Assembly (NCBI GenBank): GCA_934591725.1
Contig: CAKTPR010000080.1
Span: forward strand, 1 to 10,062
Direction of reading: 5' to 3'
Origin: an uncultured Oscillospiraceae bacterium
GTDB taxonomy: Bacteria > Bacillota > Clostridia > Oscillospirales > Oscillospiraceae
DNA: 10,062 nt
The notes under the pieces are model-generated. The model searched no databases, was not told where the DNA came from, and worked only from the letters and a program-made list of their open reading frames with translations. Both the position numbers and the translations under genes were made by a program. Below, piece after piece: positions 1 through 7,244 of this stretch (its first letter is position 1; the number at the start of each line of letters is the position of its first letter).

Positions 1-56
1 GAGACAAGACGCAGCGCCTTGCACACCAGCATTGCCAATACTGCTCTGAAATTCAT
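1..56 (-). CDS. 5' end of a gene leaving the window, possibly a MurT-type Mur ligase
   Basis: An ATG at 56-54 opens a frame of 18 codons reading MNFRAVLAMLVCKALRLV before the window edge. A clear AAGGAG ribosome binding site at about 64-69 lies 7 nt upstream, and a plausible promoter sits just before that, so I take this as a genuine gene start. The short hydrophobic/basic N-terminus resembles those of Firmicute MurT proteins, the Mur-ligase-like subunit that works with GatD to amidate lipid II D-glutamate in the cytoplasm. That resemblance is from memory of the family and rests on only 18 residues, so no symbol is given. It points the same way as addA, 151 nt downstream of the addA stop, but its own promoter suggests it can be transcribed separately. 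Any other protein with an amphipathic N-terminus would also fit. Confidence 0.62.
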   Translation of the reverse strand, partial: MNFRAVLAMLVCKALRLV

Positions 57-90
57 AGGCGGACTCCTTGCTGTAAAAGATAACTTATAT

Positions 91-120
91 AGTATAGCAC
101 AAGTATATTCGCTCAGGCAA
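91..120 (-). promoter_or_regulatory. Candidate sigma-A-type promoter of the partial gene at 1-56
   Basis: On the minus strand TTGCCT (120-115) is separated by 18 nt from TATACT (96-91), a 4/6 and 5/6 match to the consensus, with the start codon about 35 nt further on. The -35 box lies inside one arm of the 22-bp inverted repeat, so hairpin/cruciform or a bound protein could affect its use. Seen in sequence; promoter activity is inference. Confidence 0.45.
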
Positions 121-147
121 GAAATTTGCCTGAGCGAATATACTTGT
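99..147. repeat. Perfect inverted repeat, 22-bp arms with 5-nt loop
   Basis: Bases 99-120 are exactly complementary to 126-147, around the loop GAAAT (121-125). The arm begins ACAAGTATATTC and ends TCAGGCAA. In RNA it would be a very stable 22-bp stem on either strand. Neither side carries a clean U-tract: the minus-strand exit is GCTATACTAT and the plus-strand exit is CAAAGAACC. It is therefore not a textbook intrinsic terminator for addA, although it is the only strong structure after the addA stop. Alternatives are a transcript-stabilising hairpin, a regulator site or a dispersed palindromic repeat. Confidence 0.9.
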
Positions 148-172
148 CAAAGAACCAAAGGTTCTTTGACAA
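144..172. repeat. Second inverted repeat, 13-bp arms with 3-nt loop, overlapping the first
   Basis: Bases 144-156 (TTGTCAAAGAACC) pair with 160-172 (GGTTCTTTGACAA) around a 3-nt AAA loop. Four bases (144-147) are shared with the right arm of the neighbouring 22-bp repeat, so both stems cannot be complete at once. On the plus strand an A-run (171-176) follows; on the minus strand this gives a T-run before the stem, so it is not oriented as a terminator for addA. Together the two hairpins fill most of the gap after addA. Confidence 0.88.
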
Positions 173-207
173 AAAAGTTTGCGAGGCTTTCTGGTCGGTT
201 TATATAC

Positions 208-3200
208 TTACTTGTTTTTATACACCGTTACTGCCTTATCGGCGGAGAGGAAATAGAGCACGCATTCCTTGACAGGCTTGGCGCAGATGCGGTGCAGGGC
301 TTCGGCGTAGGCCATGAGCTGGCCGCGGTAGAGCTCGGCACGGGAGGCAATGTCCTCATCGGTTTTGACGTAATCGGTCTTATAGTCGATGATGACAAGC
401 TCGCCGTCCTCCTCAATGCAGCAGTCGACGACGCCCTGAAGCAGCAGCTCCTCCCCCTTTGCCGCGTCACCGTAAAGCTTATCCGCGTCCATGAGCAAGG
501 AGAAGCGGAACTCGCGCATCGGCTCTTCGGCGGCGAGTATGCGTCTGCCCAAGGCGGAAGCGAACAGGCGCTCTATCGCGCGGGCATTGACGGCCTCGGC
601 TTCGCGCGCGGAGATGAAGCGCGCGGCGCGGAGACGGTCGATCTCCGACCTTATTCCATCAAGGCTGCGTCCCTTGGAGAAATCCATATATTGCAGCACC
701 AGATGCGTCGCGACGCCGCGCTCCGCGGCGGTGAGCTTACGCTCTTCCCCGCCAAGCTCCGGCATGCGGAAGCTATAATTTACCTCCTGCACGAGCCGCT
801 CCCCGTCGGGGTCAGGCTCGGCATGGCCTTTAAGCTCGGTAGCCGTGACCTTTGAGGGCAGGTCGACGGCCTCAGCATACGGATATCTGAAAGCAAGGCG
901 GCGCTTGAGCTCGGAGAGCATGGCCGCGTCGGCTTCCATCGATCCCTCATCCGGGAGCGCCGAACTCTCCGCGGTATCGCTCGTACTGCAATAGCTGAGA
1001 GTCAGGTTCTCGCCGCCGTCGGCAAGGGCGGCACAGATAAGCCAGCTCACCGGGGCCTGCGCCTGACTGAGCACCTCCGGCGCCATCGGCTTTGTGACGG
1101 CGGTGCGGAGCTTTTCGACAGTGCCCTCCGGGTCTTTGAGTACGGCGGTCATGAACAGGCGCTCCTTTGGCCGGGTGAGGGCGACATAGAGCAGGCGCAT
1201 CTCCTCCGAGAGCATCTCCCGCTCAAGGCGGAGTTTGATGGCATTGCGCGCAAGGGTGGGATATTCTATGCGGCGCTTGAGGTCGATGAGCTTCGGCCCC
1301 AAGCCGAGCTCCGGGTGGACAAGGACGCTTTCGCGGCTGTCCTGCCGGTTGAAGCGGCGGGCGGTATCGCAGAGGAACACAACGGGGAACTCCAGCCCCT
1401 TGGACTTATGCACGGACATGATCTGCACGGCGGAGCTGAAGCTGCCGCCGGTGGATGGCTCCTGCCCCTTTTCGGCAAGGCGGCGCAGCCAGAGCACATA
1501 GCGGTGCACTCCGCGGTAGCCGGTGGCTTCAAAGCTCTCGGACAGGCCGACGAGCGCCATGAGGTTTGCGCGGCGCTGCGCCCCGTCGCCCATGGCGGTG
1601 CAGAGGGCGAGCATATCAAGCTCCTCAATGACGCGCCATGTGAGCTCGGCGGCGCTGAGATCGGCGGCGGCTCCGCGCAGCGCGTCAAGGCGCCGGACAA
1701 AATCGCGGCACTTTCCGTTATTCTCCGCGGCGGCAAGAAGGGCGGTATAGAGATCCGCCTTTTTATCGGCGCTGCGGATATCGGACAGCTCATCCGGGCT
1801 GAAGCTCAATGACGGCGAGCGCAGCACGGCGATGAGAGGAATGTCCTTATGCGGGTTATCGATGACGGCGAGCATGGAGATGAGCGTGGAGACCTCGACG
1901 CTCTCAAAGAAGCCGCCGCCCTGAACGGAGGACACGGGGATGCCGTGCTCGCCGAGGACGCGCCGGTACACGCCGCCGACGGTGTTGGCGGAGCGGAGGA
2001 GAATGGCAACATCCCCATACTCAAGGGGGCGCTCCCCGCCGCCGGACGTGACGGTCGTCCCGGCGGCGATAAGAGAATTTATCTTCCGGGCGACAAGCTC
2101 GGCCTCAAGAGCGGTCTTATCCGGGCTGTTCTCGTCCTCGCTCTCAGGCAGGGCGAGGAGCATGAGCTCAGGTTTCGGGACGGACGCGGGGTACTTTGCC
2201 CCGCAGCGGAGAGCCGCCGCGTCGTCATAGTCCATGTCGCCCAAGGCACGGGACATGCACAGGGAGAACACGCTGTTCGCCCCGTCGAGAATTTCACGCC
2301 GGGAGCGGAAATTCTCGCGCAGCAGGATGCGGCGCGGCGCGCCCGGCTGCGCCGACTCATAGTCGGAATAGCTCAGGTATTTCTCGGTGAAGATGGCGGG
2401 GTCGGCAAGGCGGAAGCGGTAAATGGACTGCTTGACGTCCCCGACCATGAAGAGGTTCTTCCCCGCCCTCGACACGGCGGCGAAGATCGCGTCCTGCACG
2501 CGGCTGACGTCCTGATACTCATCGACCATGATCTCGGTAAAGCGGCGGGAGATGCGCGCTGCCGTCTCGGTCGGGCTGCCGTCGGGGTTCGTGAGCAGCT
2601 GCGCGGTGAGGTGCTCAAGGTCGGAATAGTCTACCAAGCCGCGGCTGCGTTTATCCTTGGTATACTCGCGGTCAAAGTCAAGCGTGACATCGAGCAGCGC
2701 CTCCATCGCAGGGGCGGTGAGCTCCATCTCTCGCAGGAGGGAGGCGGAATCGGAATAGAGCGTGTCCTTCATGCCGTCCATCGCCTTTTTACAGGCGGTG
2801 CGCCGCGCTTTGAGCATATCTGAAAGCGCGGGGTCGGGCGACTTCATAAGGCGCTTGAGCGTCGGGAACTCTATAGGCAGACACGCGCGCGCCCTGTCCC
2901 AGCCGAGGTCAAGGCAGCGGGAGAGCTCACGTATGCCGTCGGCAGTAACGGAAAAGCTCTCGGTATACGCGGCGGCGATCTTCTCCTCGGCGGTCATGGC
3001 TTCAAGGAGCCTGTCCATCTCGCGGCTCCAATAATCGGCGGTGCGCTTTGCCCATGAGAGCAGCTCCTGCCCCCACGGCGTTTCGGCGACATCCTGCGCC
3101 GGGGCCTTGAGCTGCGCGACCTGACGGCGCGCCCAGTCCTCCGGGCGGGCGTGGCACTGCATGCGGCTGTGGAGCTTGAGGACAAGGTCGGAAAGGCGGC

Positions 3201-3714
3201 GGTCGTCCCGCCCCGCGCCGACGGTATCGGCAAGCAGACGGAATCCGGGGAGATCATCCAGCGCGTCGTAGCGCGCGTCGAGAGTGCGCTCGAGCGCGGC
3301 GGCGCGCATGGCTTCGGCGCGCTCCTCATCGGCGATCTTGAAATCCGGCGACAGGCCGAGGGCGTGGCAGTTCTCGCGCAGGACGTTCGCGCAGAAGCTG
3401 TGGATGGTGCCGATCTGCGCGCGGCGGCACAGCGCGCTCTGGCGGCGCAGACGGCGGCTGCCGGGATCGGCGGCAAGGCGCGCGGCAAGCTCCTCCATGA
3501 TCCTGCCGCGAAGCTCCGCCGCGGCGGCGCGGGTGAAGGTGATAATAAGGAAGCTGTCAAGATCGACAGGGTGGGCATCGTCACAGATGTAGCCCATGAG
3601 ACGCTCGGTGAGCACGCGGGTCTTGCCGCTGCCCGCGCCCGCGGACACGAGCACGGCACCGCCGCGCGTGTCTATCGCGGCCTGCTGCGAGGCTGTGGGT
3701 CTGAAATCAGCCAT
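208..3714 (-). CDS. addA: ATP-dependent helicase/nuclease subunit A (AddA)
   Basis: This is the 3'-5' helicase plus nuclease subunit of the AddAB complex, which unwinds and resects double-strand DNA ends and loads RecA. The protein is 1168 aa, close to the roughly 1,200 aa usual for Firmicute AddA. UvrD/Rep-type motifs appear in order: Q motif (SQQ, 9-11), Walker A (AGAGSGKT, 25-32), Walker B/motif II (DEYQD, 398-402), motif III (GDVKQS, 425-430), motif V (HKSKGLEF, about 770-776) and motif VI (YVALTRPKER, R848). A C-terminal RecB-type nuclease domain has H1004, D1097 and D1110-Y-K1112. I chose the ATG at 3714 because GGAGGAGGG lies 8 nt upstream and the motif spacing is normal; the frame is open 35 codons further up but only inside addB. 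The start overlaps the addB stop (ATGGCTGA, 8 nt), implying translational coupling. All catalytic motifs look intact. Confidence 0.97.
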   Translation of the reverse strand: MADFRPTASQQAAIDTRGGAVLVSAGAGSGKTRVLTERLMGYICDDAHPVDLDSFLIITFTRAAAAELRGRIMEELAARLAADPGSRRLRRQSALCRRAQIGTIHSFCANVLRENCHALGLSPDFKIADEERAEAMRAAALERTLDARYDALDDLPGFRLLADTVGAGRDDRRLSDLVLKLHSRMQCHARPEDWARRQVAQLKAPAQDVAETPWGQELLSWAKRTADYWSREMDRLLEAMTAEEKIAAAYTESFSVTADGIRELSRCLDLGWDRARACLPIEFPTLKRLMKSPDPALSDMLKARRTACKKAMDGMKDTLYSDSASLLREMELTAPAMEALLDVTLDFDREYTKDKRSRGLVDYSDLEHLTAQLLTNPDGSPTETAARISRRFTEIMVDEYQDVSRVQDAIFAAVSRAGKNLFMVGDVKQSIYRFRLADPAIFTEKYLSYSDYESAQPGAPRRILLRENFRSRREILDGANSVFSLCMSRALGDMDYDDAAALRCGAKYPASVPKPELMLLALPESEDENSPDKTALEAELVARKINSLIAAGTTVTSGGGERPLEYGDVAILLRSANTVGGVYRRVLGEHGIPVSSVQGGGFFESVEVSTLISMLAVIDNPHKDIPLIAVLRSPSLSFSPDELSDIRSADKKADLYTALLAAAENNGKCRDFVRRLDALRGAAADLSAAELTWRVIEELDMLALCTAMGDGAQRRANLMALVGLSESFEATGYRGVHRYVLWLRRLAEKGQEPSTGGSFSSAVQIMSVHKSKGLEFPVVFLCDTARRFNRQDSRESVLVHPELGLGPKLIDLKRRIEYPTLARNAIKLRLEREMLSEEMRLLYVALTRPKERLFMTAVLKDPEGTVEKLRTAVTKPMAPEVLSQAQAPVSWLICAALADGGENLTLSYCSTSDTAESSALPDEGSMEADAAMLSELKRRLAFRYPYAEAVDLPSKVTATELKGHAEPDPDGERLVQEVNYSFRMPELGGEERKLTAAERGVATHLVLQYMDFSKGRSLDGIRSEIDRLRAARFISAREAEAVNARAIERLFASALGRRILAAEEPMREFRFSLLMDADKLYGDAAKGEELLLQGVVDCCIEEDGELVIIDYKTDYVKTDEDIASRAELYRGQLMAYAEALHRICAKPVKECVLYFLSADKAVTVYKNK

Positions 3715-6700
3715 TGGCGTCGCCCTCCTCCATAAGCGCCCAGACCTTCTCCGCGGAGAGCTTCGGGGTATAGCGGCAGCTCTCGCCGTTTTCACCGTCG
3801 GAGAAATGGCAGGCGTCAAAATAATCGCAGTTCAGGCAGGCGTTCTCCTGCTGGCCGCGGTAGAACGGGTCGGCGGCGATGCTGCCCTGACGCAGCTGCT
3901 TTGCCATGCCCGCAAGGGTCTTTTTTATGTGCCGGTCGAGAAGCCCCAGACGCTCGGCACTGGCGAGAGAATCCGCCGAAGGCTTGCCGGCGCGGAACTT
4001 CACGGGGATATAGCGCTTATCGTCGCCGCGCTCCCAAGCTTCGATGAGCGCGGAGTCCTCACGCACAAGGCCGCTGCGCCGCTGCTCCTTTGCGCGTTCG
4101 GCTGAAACGGACTCATCATCCGCGTCGCGCGGCATGGAGAGGATGCGGCTGCGCGCGGGAACGTACATGACGCCCGCGGGGAGCACAGCGCAGTCATAGC
4201 GCCCGCCGCCGTCTGCTTCGAGCGCGAAGAGGTACAGCAGCATCTGAAGCCCCATGCCGTACCAGACATCGGACATGGAGAACTCCTTGCGCCCGGTCTT
4301 ATAGTCGACGACGCGCAGATAGAGCTTGCCGTCATGGTACCAGCCGTCGACCCGGTCGGCAATACCGGAGAGGACGAGACTGTCCTCCCCACCGCCGAGC
4401 TCGACCGGCGGCATTTCGCGCGCGTCGGAAAAATCAAGCTCAAAGTCCAGCGGCTCAAAGTCCGATCTCCGCAGCTCCGCCGCCATATCCTCGACGACGC
4501 GCCATACATCGCCGCACAGGCGGTTGAAGAGATAGACAAAGCGGCGGCTCTTCTCGTTAAAATCGTTGAGCTCCTCGGAGACGTACTGCGCGGTGAAGCG
4601 CTCGCACAGCTCGCGCAGGGTCTTGTCGTCCACCGCGGCAAAGCCGCCGCGGCGCTTGACCTCGCGCGCGGTCTTTTCAAGGACATAGTGCATGAAGGTG
4701 CCGATCTCCGGCGGGCGGAAGGCGGCGGGCTCATAGGGCTTTGCGCGCAGACCGTACTGGCAGAAGTACGCAAAGCGGCAGGAGGCAAATTTATCTATGC
4801 GCGATGCGCTCAGGCGCAGGCGCCGGCCGTAGAGCTTTTCGACAGCCACCGAGGAGAGCCGCCCGCGGCTCATGTTCGCCGCGGCTTCAAGAGAAGCAAA
4901 GCGCGCGGGGTCAGATTCCGCGAAGTATTCCGCGGCGGCGCGGGCGCGGCCGTCACCGCCGTGCATGGACTGCGCAGCAAGGCCGAGAGCCGGGGCGGGT
5001 GCGGACATACGCGCGTCGCTCAGGGAAGCGTTCATGACGCTCAGGCCGAAGAGAGCCTTTGCGCGGTTGAAGACAAAGGCGGGGCGAAGCTCTGCGCCCT
5101 GAGCATCGGCGACCGGGCAGAGCATGGTAAGGCTCTCGGAGGGCATGGTGAGACAGGTATAGATAAGCGAGAACTCGCGCCACAGCTCGCTCTCCCCTCC
5201 CGCGCCGAGCTCCAGCTGCATTTCAAGCAGGCGCTCCCGCTCCTCAGGCGAGAACACGCCGGCCTCGTCGTCCGTGCGCGGCAGGCGCTGGTCGGACGCG
5301 CCGAGGACGATAAGGTGCTTTATGCTGCGGCGGCGGTTGCGGTCAAAGTCACCGGCGGAGACGCGGTCAAGTGACACAGGAATGGTGCCGATATCATATT
5401 TTGAAAGCATGAGGGTAAACAGGCGCGAGAACTCCCCGCTGTCCATGGCGGTATCGCCGAGGACGGCGGCGCACTGTTCGAGCGCGGAGACGACGATATC
5501 CCAGAGCTGGCGGTACTCGGCGGCGGTCTTCTCATCGCCGAGCTGCATGAGCTCCCCGGCGCGGCGCGAAAGCTGCTCCGGGAGCGCCAGCGCTTCAAAG
5601 AGCCCGGCGAGCGCCTCGGCCTGCTGCGCGGCGGTCTGCGCCTTTGATGAAGCTTCCTCAAAGGCGAGGAGGGGCGAGGCGAGAGTACGGCGCAGGGCGT
5701 TCACACGGCGGAGCATTTCTTCCGTCTCGTCGGTATACTCGCAGCCGTAGCCATCCGGGTGCTGACGCCAGTCGGCGCTTCTGTGCCACGCGCCGCCCTG
5801 GAGCTGCCATTTGAAGATATAGTTTTCAAGCGCATCGCACTCGGCGGGGGCGAGCCCGGCAAGTCCGGTGCGCATATAGCTGATGACATCGTCGACCGCC
5901 CAGCCGCCGCGCACGATCTCATAGGCGAGGGCGATGAGCGCGGGCAGGGGCTTTGACATGAGGTCATCACGGCGGGCGGTAAAGAGCGGGACACCGTAAT
6001 GCCGGAAGGCGCTTTCAAGGCTGCCGCGGTAATCCTCAAAGCCGCGGGCGACGACGGCGATATCGCGCCAGCGGCAGCCGCCGTCACGCACGAACTCAAG
6101 GCAGAGCGCTGCGGCCTGCTCACACTCGGCGGCCATGCTCTCCGTCCGGTAAAGGCGGATGGCGTCGCGCGCGGGGGTATATTTATCGCTTGAATAGCTG
6201 AACATATTATCGGCAAAGACCGCAAGCTCCGGAGCCTTCGAGCTCTGCTCGGAGAGGGTGACGATCTCAGCCTCCGCGCCGAGCTCGCGGGCATAGACAA
6301 GAAGCTCCCTGCCGGCGCGGCGGGAGAGCTCGAATATCTCATTATCGCCGTCGAGCGCGTCGACCGTCAGGCACACGGTGAGCTGCGCGCCGCGGCGGAG
6401 CATGGCGTGAAGTATCTCCCGCTCCTGCCGGGTGAAGTCGATAAAGCCGTCGACGTATATCTTTACGTTCGCGTCAATGTCGGTGTTCTCGTCTATCTGC
6501 CGGGCGAGGATGGTGAGCCTGTCGGCAGGGTCGGCGTGGCCGTTTGCGACGGCGGCGTCATAGGCTTCGAGGATGAGGGCGAGGTCGGAGAGCTTATCGC
6601 CGAGGCTGTCCGGGCAGGAGGCTGCGGCGGATATGAGCGCGTCATAGCCGATGCAGGCGCTCTTGAGCTCATCCACGGCGGAGAGCAGCAGTGCCTGAAG

Positions 6701-7045
6701 CTCCGCGCGGCGCTGGGCGGCGGAATAGATGCGCAGGCGCGAGCCGACGCTTTGCAGCGCAAGCGCCATGCACAGGAGCCGCCCGCCCTTATCGAGCCAC
6801 GGCTCGGCTCCGCCGCCGTGCTTTGCGGCGGTCTCGCGCGCAAGGCCGGTGAAGCTCAGGACTTCGGCGTAGAGCGAAAGACGATCCCCGCAGACGCGGC
6901 AGAGCTCGCGCTCGGCCTCGTGGCTGTACTGCTCCGGGACGATCATCAGGGCGCGGCCATGAGGAGACGCCATATCGCGCTTTATTTCGTTTATGATGGC
7001 CGCCGTCTTGCCGGCACCGGCCTTGCCGATCATCAGTCTGAGCAA
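3707..7045 (-). CDS. addB: ATP-dependent nuclease subunit B (AddB)
   Basis: This is the second subunit of the AddAB end-resection nuclease and the partner of the downstream gene. It has an N-terminal Walker A (GKAGAGKT, 7-14), a degenerate helicase-like middle, and a C-terminal RecB-type nuclease domain with GIADRVD (D900) and VDYKTG (D914, K916). Four cysteines, C756 followed by C1070, C1073 and C1079, match the spacing known for the AddB 4Fe-4S cluster (one distant Cys, then CxxCxxxxxC), so the cluster that pins the nuclease domain should form. Length is 1112 aa, slightly shorter than the roughly 1,160 aa of Bacillus AddB. I place the start at TTG 7045 because GGAGG is 8 nt upstream; the next ATG (codon 5) would be about 20 nt from that site. 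The stop overlaps the addA start by 8 nt. Function follows from established AddAB knowledge; motifs are directly visible. Confidence 0.96.
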   Translation of the reverse strand: MLRLMIGKAGAGKTAAIINEIKRDMASPHGRALMIVPEQYSHEAERELCRVCGDRLSLYAEVLSFTGLARETAAKHGGGAEPWLDKGGRLLCMALALQSVGSRLRIYSAAQRRAELQALLLSAVDELKSACIGYDALISAAASCPDSLGDKLSDLALILEAYDAAVANGHADPADRLTILARQIDENTDIDANVKIYVDGFIDFTRQEREILHAMLRRGAQLTVCLTVDALDGDNEIFELSRRAGRELLVYARELGAEAEIVTLSEQSSKAPELAVFADNMFSYSSDKYTPARDAIRLYRTESMAAECEQAAALCLEFVRDGGCRWRDIAVVARGFEDYRGSLESAFRHYGVPLFTARRDDLMSKPLPALIALAYEIVRGGWAVDDVISYMRTGLAGLAPAECDALENYIFKWQLQGGAWHRSADWRQHPDGYGCEYTDETEEMLRRVNALRRTLASPLLAFEEASSKAQTAAQQAEALAGLFEALALPEQLSRRAGELMQLGDEKTAAEYRQLWDIVVSALEQCAAVLGDTAMDSGEFSRLFTLMLSKYDIGTIPVSLDRVSAGDFDRNRRRSIKHLIVLGASDQRLPRTDDEAGVFSPEERERLLEMQLELGAGGESELWREFSLIYTCLTMPSESLTMLCPVADAQGAELRPAFVFNRAKALFGLSVMNASLSDARMSAPAPALGLAAQSMHGGDGRARAAAEYFAESDPARFASLEAAANMSRGRLSSVAVEKLYGRRLRLSASRIDKFASCRFAYFCQYGLRAKPYEPAAFRPPEIGTFMHYVLEKTAREVKRRGGFAAVDDKTLRELCERFTAQYVSEELNDFNEKSRRFVYLFNRLCGDVWRVVEDMAAELRRSDFEPLDFELDFSDAREMPPVELGGGEDSLVLSGIADRVDGWYHDGKLYLRVVDYKTGRKEFSMSDVWYGMGLQMLLYLFALEADGGGRYDCAVLPAGVMYVPARSRILSMPRDADDESVSAERAKEQRRSGLVREDSALIEAWERGDDKRYIPVKFRAGKPSADSLASAERLGLLDRHIKKTLAGMAKQLRQGSIAADPFYRGQQENACLNCDYFDACHFSDGENGESCRYTPKLSAEKVWALMEEGDANG
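3723..3731 (-). promoter_or_regulatory. addA ribosome binding site inside the end of addB
   Basis: Minus-strand GGAGGAGGG lies 8 nt before the ATG at 3714 and inside the last codons of addB (encoding EEGD). It decides the addA start and, with the 8-nt stop/start overlap, points to coupled translation giving matched amounts of both subunits. Confidence 0.85.
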
Positions 7046-7111
7046 ATGTCCGTCCTCCAGTTCACGGTTTTCCTAATGGATAAGCAGATGTATGAAAATT
7101 ATTCTTGTGAC

Positions 7112-7140
7112 ATTTTATCAAAATCCGCCGCGGCTTACAA
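7112..7140 (-). promoter_or_regulatory. Candidate promoter of addBA
   Basis: On the minus strand TTGTAA (7140-7135) and TAAAAT (7117-7112) are separated by exactly 17 nt, leaving a leader of roughly 60 nt before the TTG start of addB. The -35 box lies in a small perfect dyad, CGGCTT-AC-AAGCCG (7131-7144), which could be an operator or a chance palindrome. Consensus matching only. Confidence 0.5.
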
Positions 7141-7178
7141 GCCGGATGCTAAAAATAGGCTAAAATTTGAGTTCTTTA

Positions 7179-7207
7179 TTGATAAGTTCAAAGAAATGTG
7201 TTATCGT
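7179..7207 (+). promoter_or_regulatory. Candidate promoter of the aminotransferase gene
   Basis: TTGATA (7179-7184) and TATCGT (7202-7207) are 17 nt apart, 5/6 and 4/6 matches to the sigma-A consensus, about 37 nt before the TTG start. It faces away from the addBA promoter without overlapping it. Consensus matching only. Confidence 0.45.
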
Positions 7208-7228
7208 ATCTAATCATACAAGAATAAA

Positions 7229-7235
7229 GAAAGGA
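7229..7235 (+). promoter_or_regulatory. Ribosome binding site supporting a TTG start
   Basis: AAAGGAG is followed by 9 nt and then TTG at 7245. It is the only good site near this gene start and selects TTG over the later ATG at 7263. Confidence 0.75.
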
Positions 7236-7244
7236 GTGTTTTTC

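Noticed and set aside
145..150. TTGACA-like -35 box in the second hairpin (minus strand)
   Set aside because: No acceptable -10 sequence lies 16-18 nt downstream.
19..855. 278-codon open frame on the plus strand opposite the end of addA
   Set aside because: It crosses the hairpins and then runs antisense to conserved AddA nuclease motifs; no ribosome binding site or recognisable domain.
1849..2823. 324-codon plus-strand frame inside addA
   Set aside because: Antisense shadow of a GC-rich gene whose helicase motifs are on the other strand.
3715..3819. 35-codon upstream extension of addA
   Set aside because: It lies wholly within addB, encodes Arg/Pro/Ala-rich sequence, and the ATG at 3714 has a strong ribosome binding site with normal motif spacing.
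4334..5374. 346-codon plus-strand frame inside addB
   Set aside because: Antisense to the AddB nuclease region with its conserved D914/K916 and C756; low-complexity Ala/Arg/Gly-rich translation.
6407..7213. 268-codon plus-strand frame across the start of addB into the intergenic region
   Set aside because: Overlaps the addB Walker A region in antisense and the divergent promoters; no ribosome binding site or domain.
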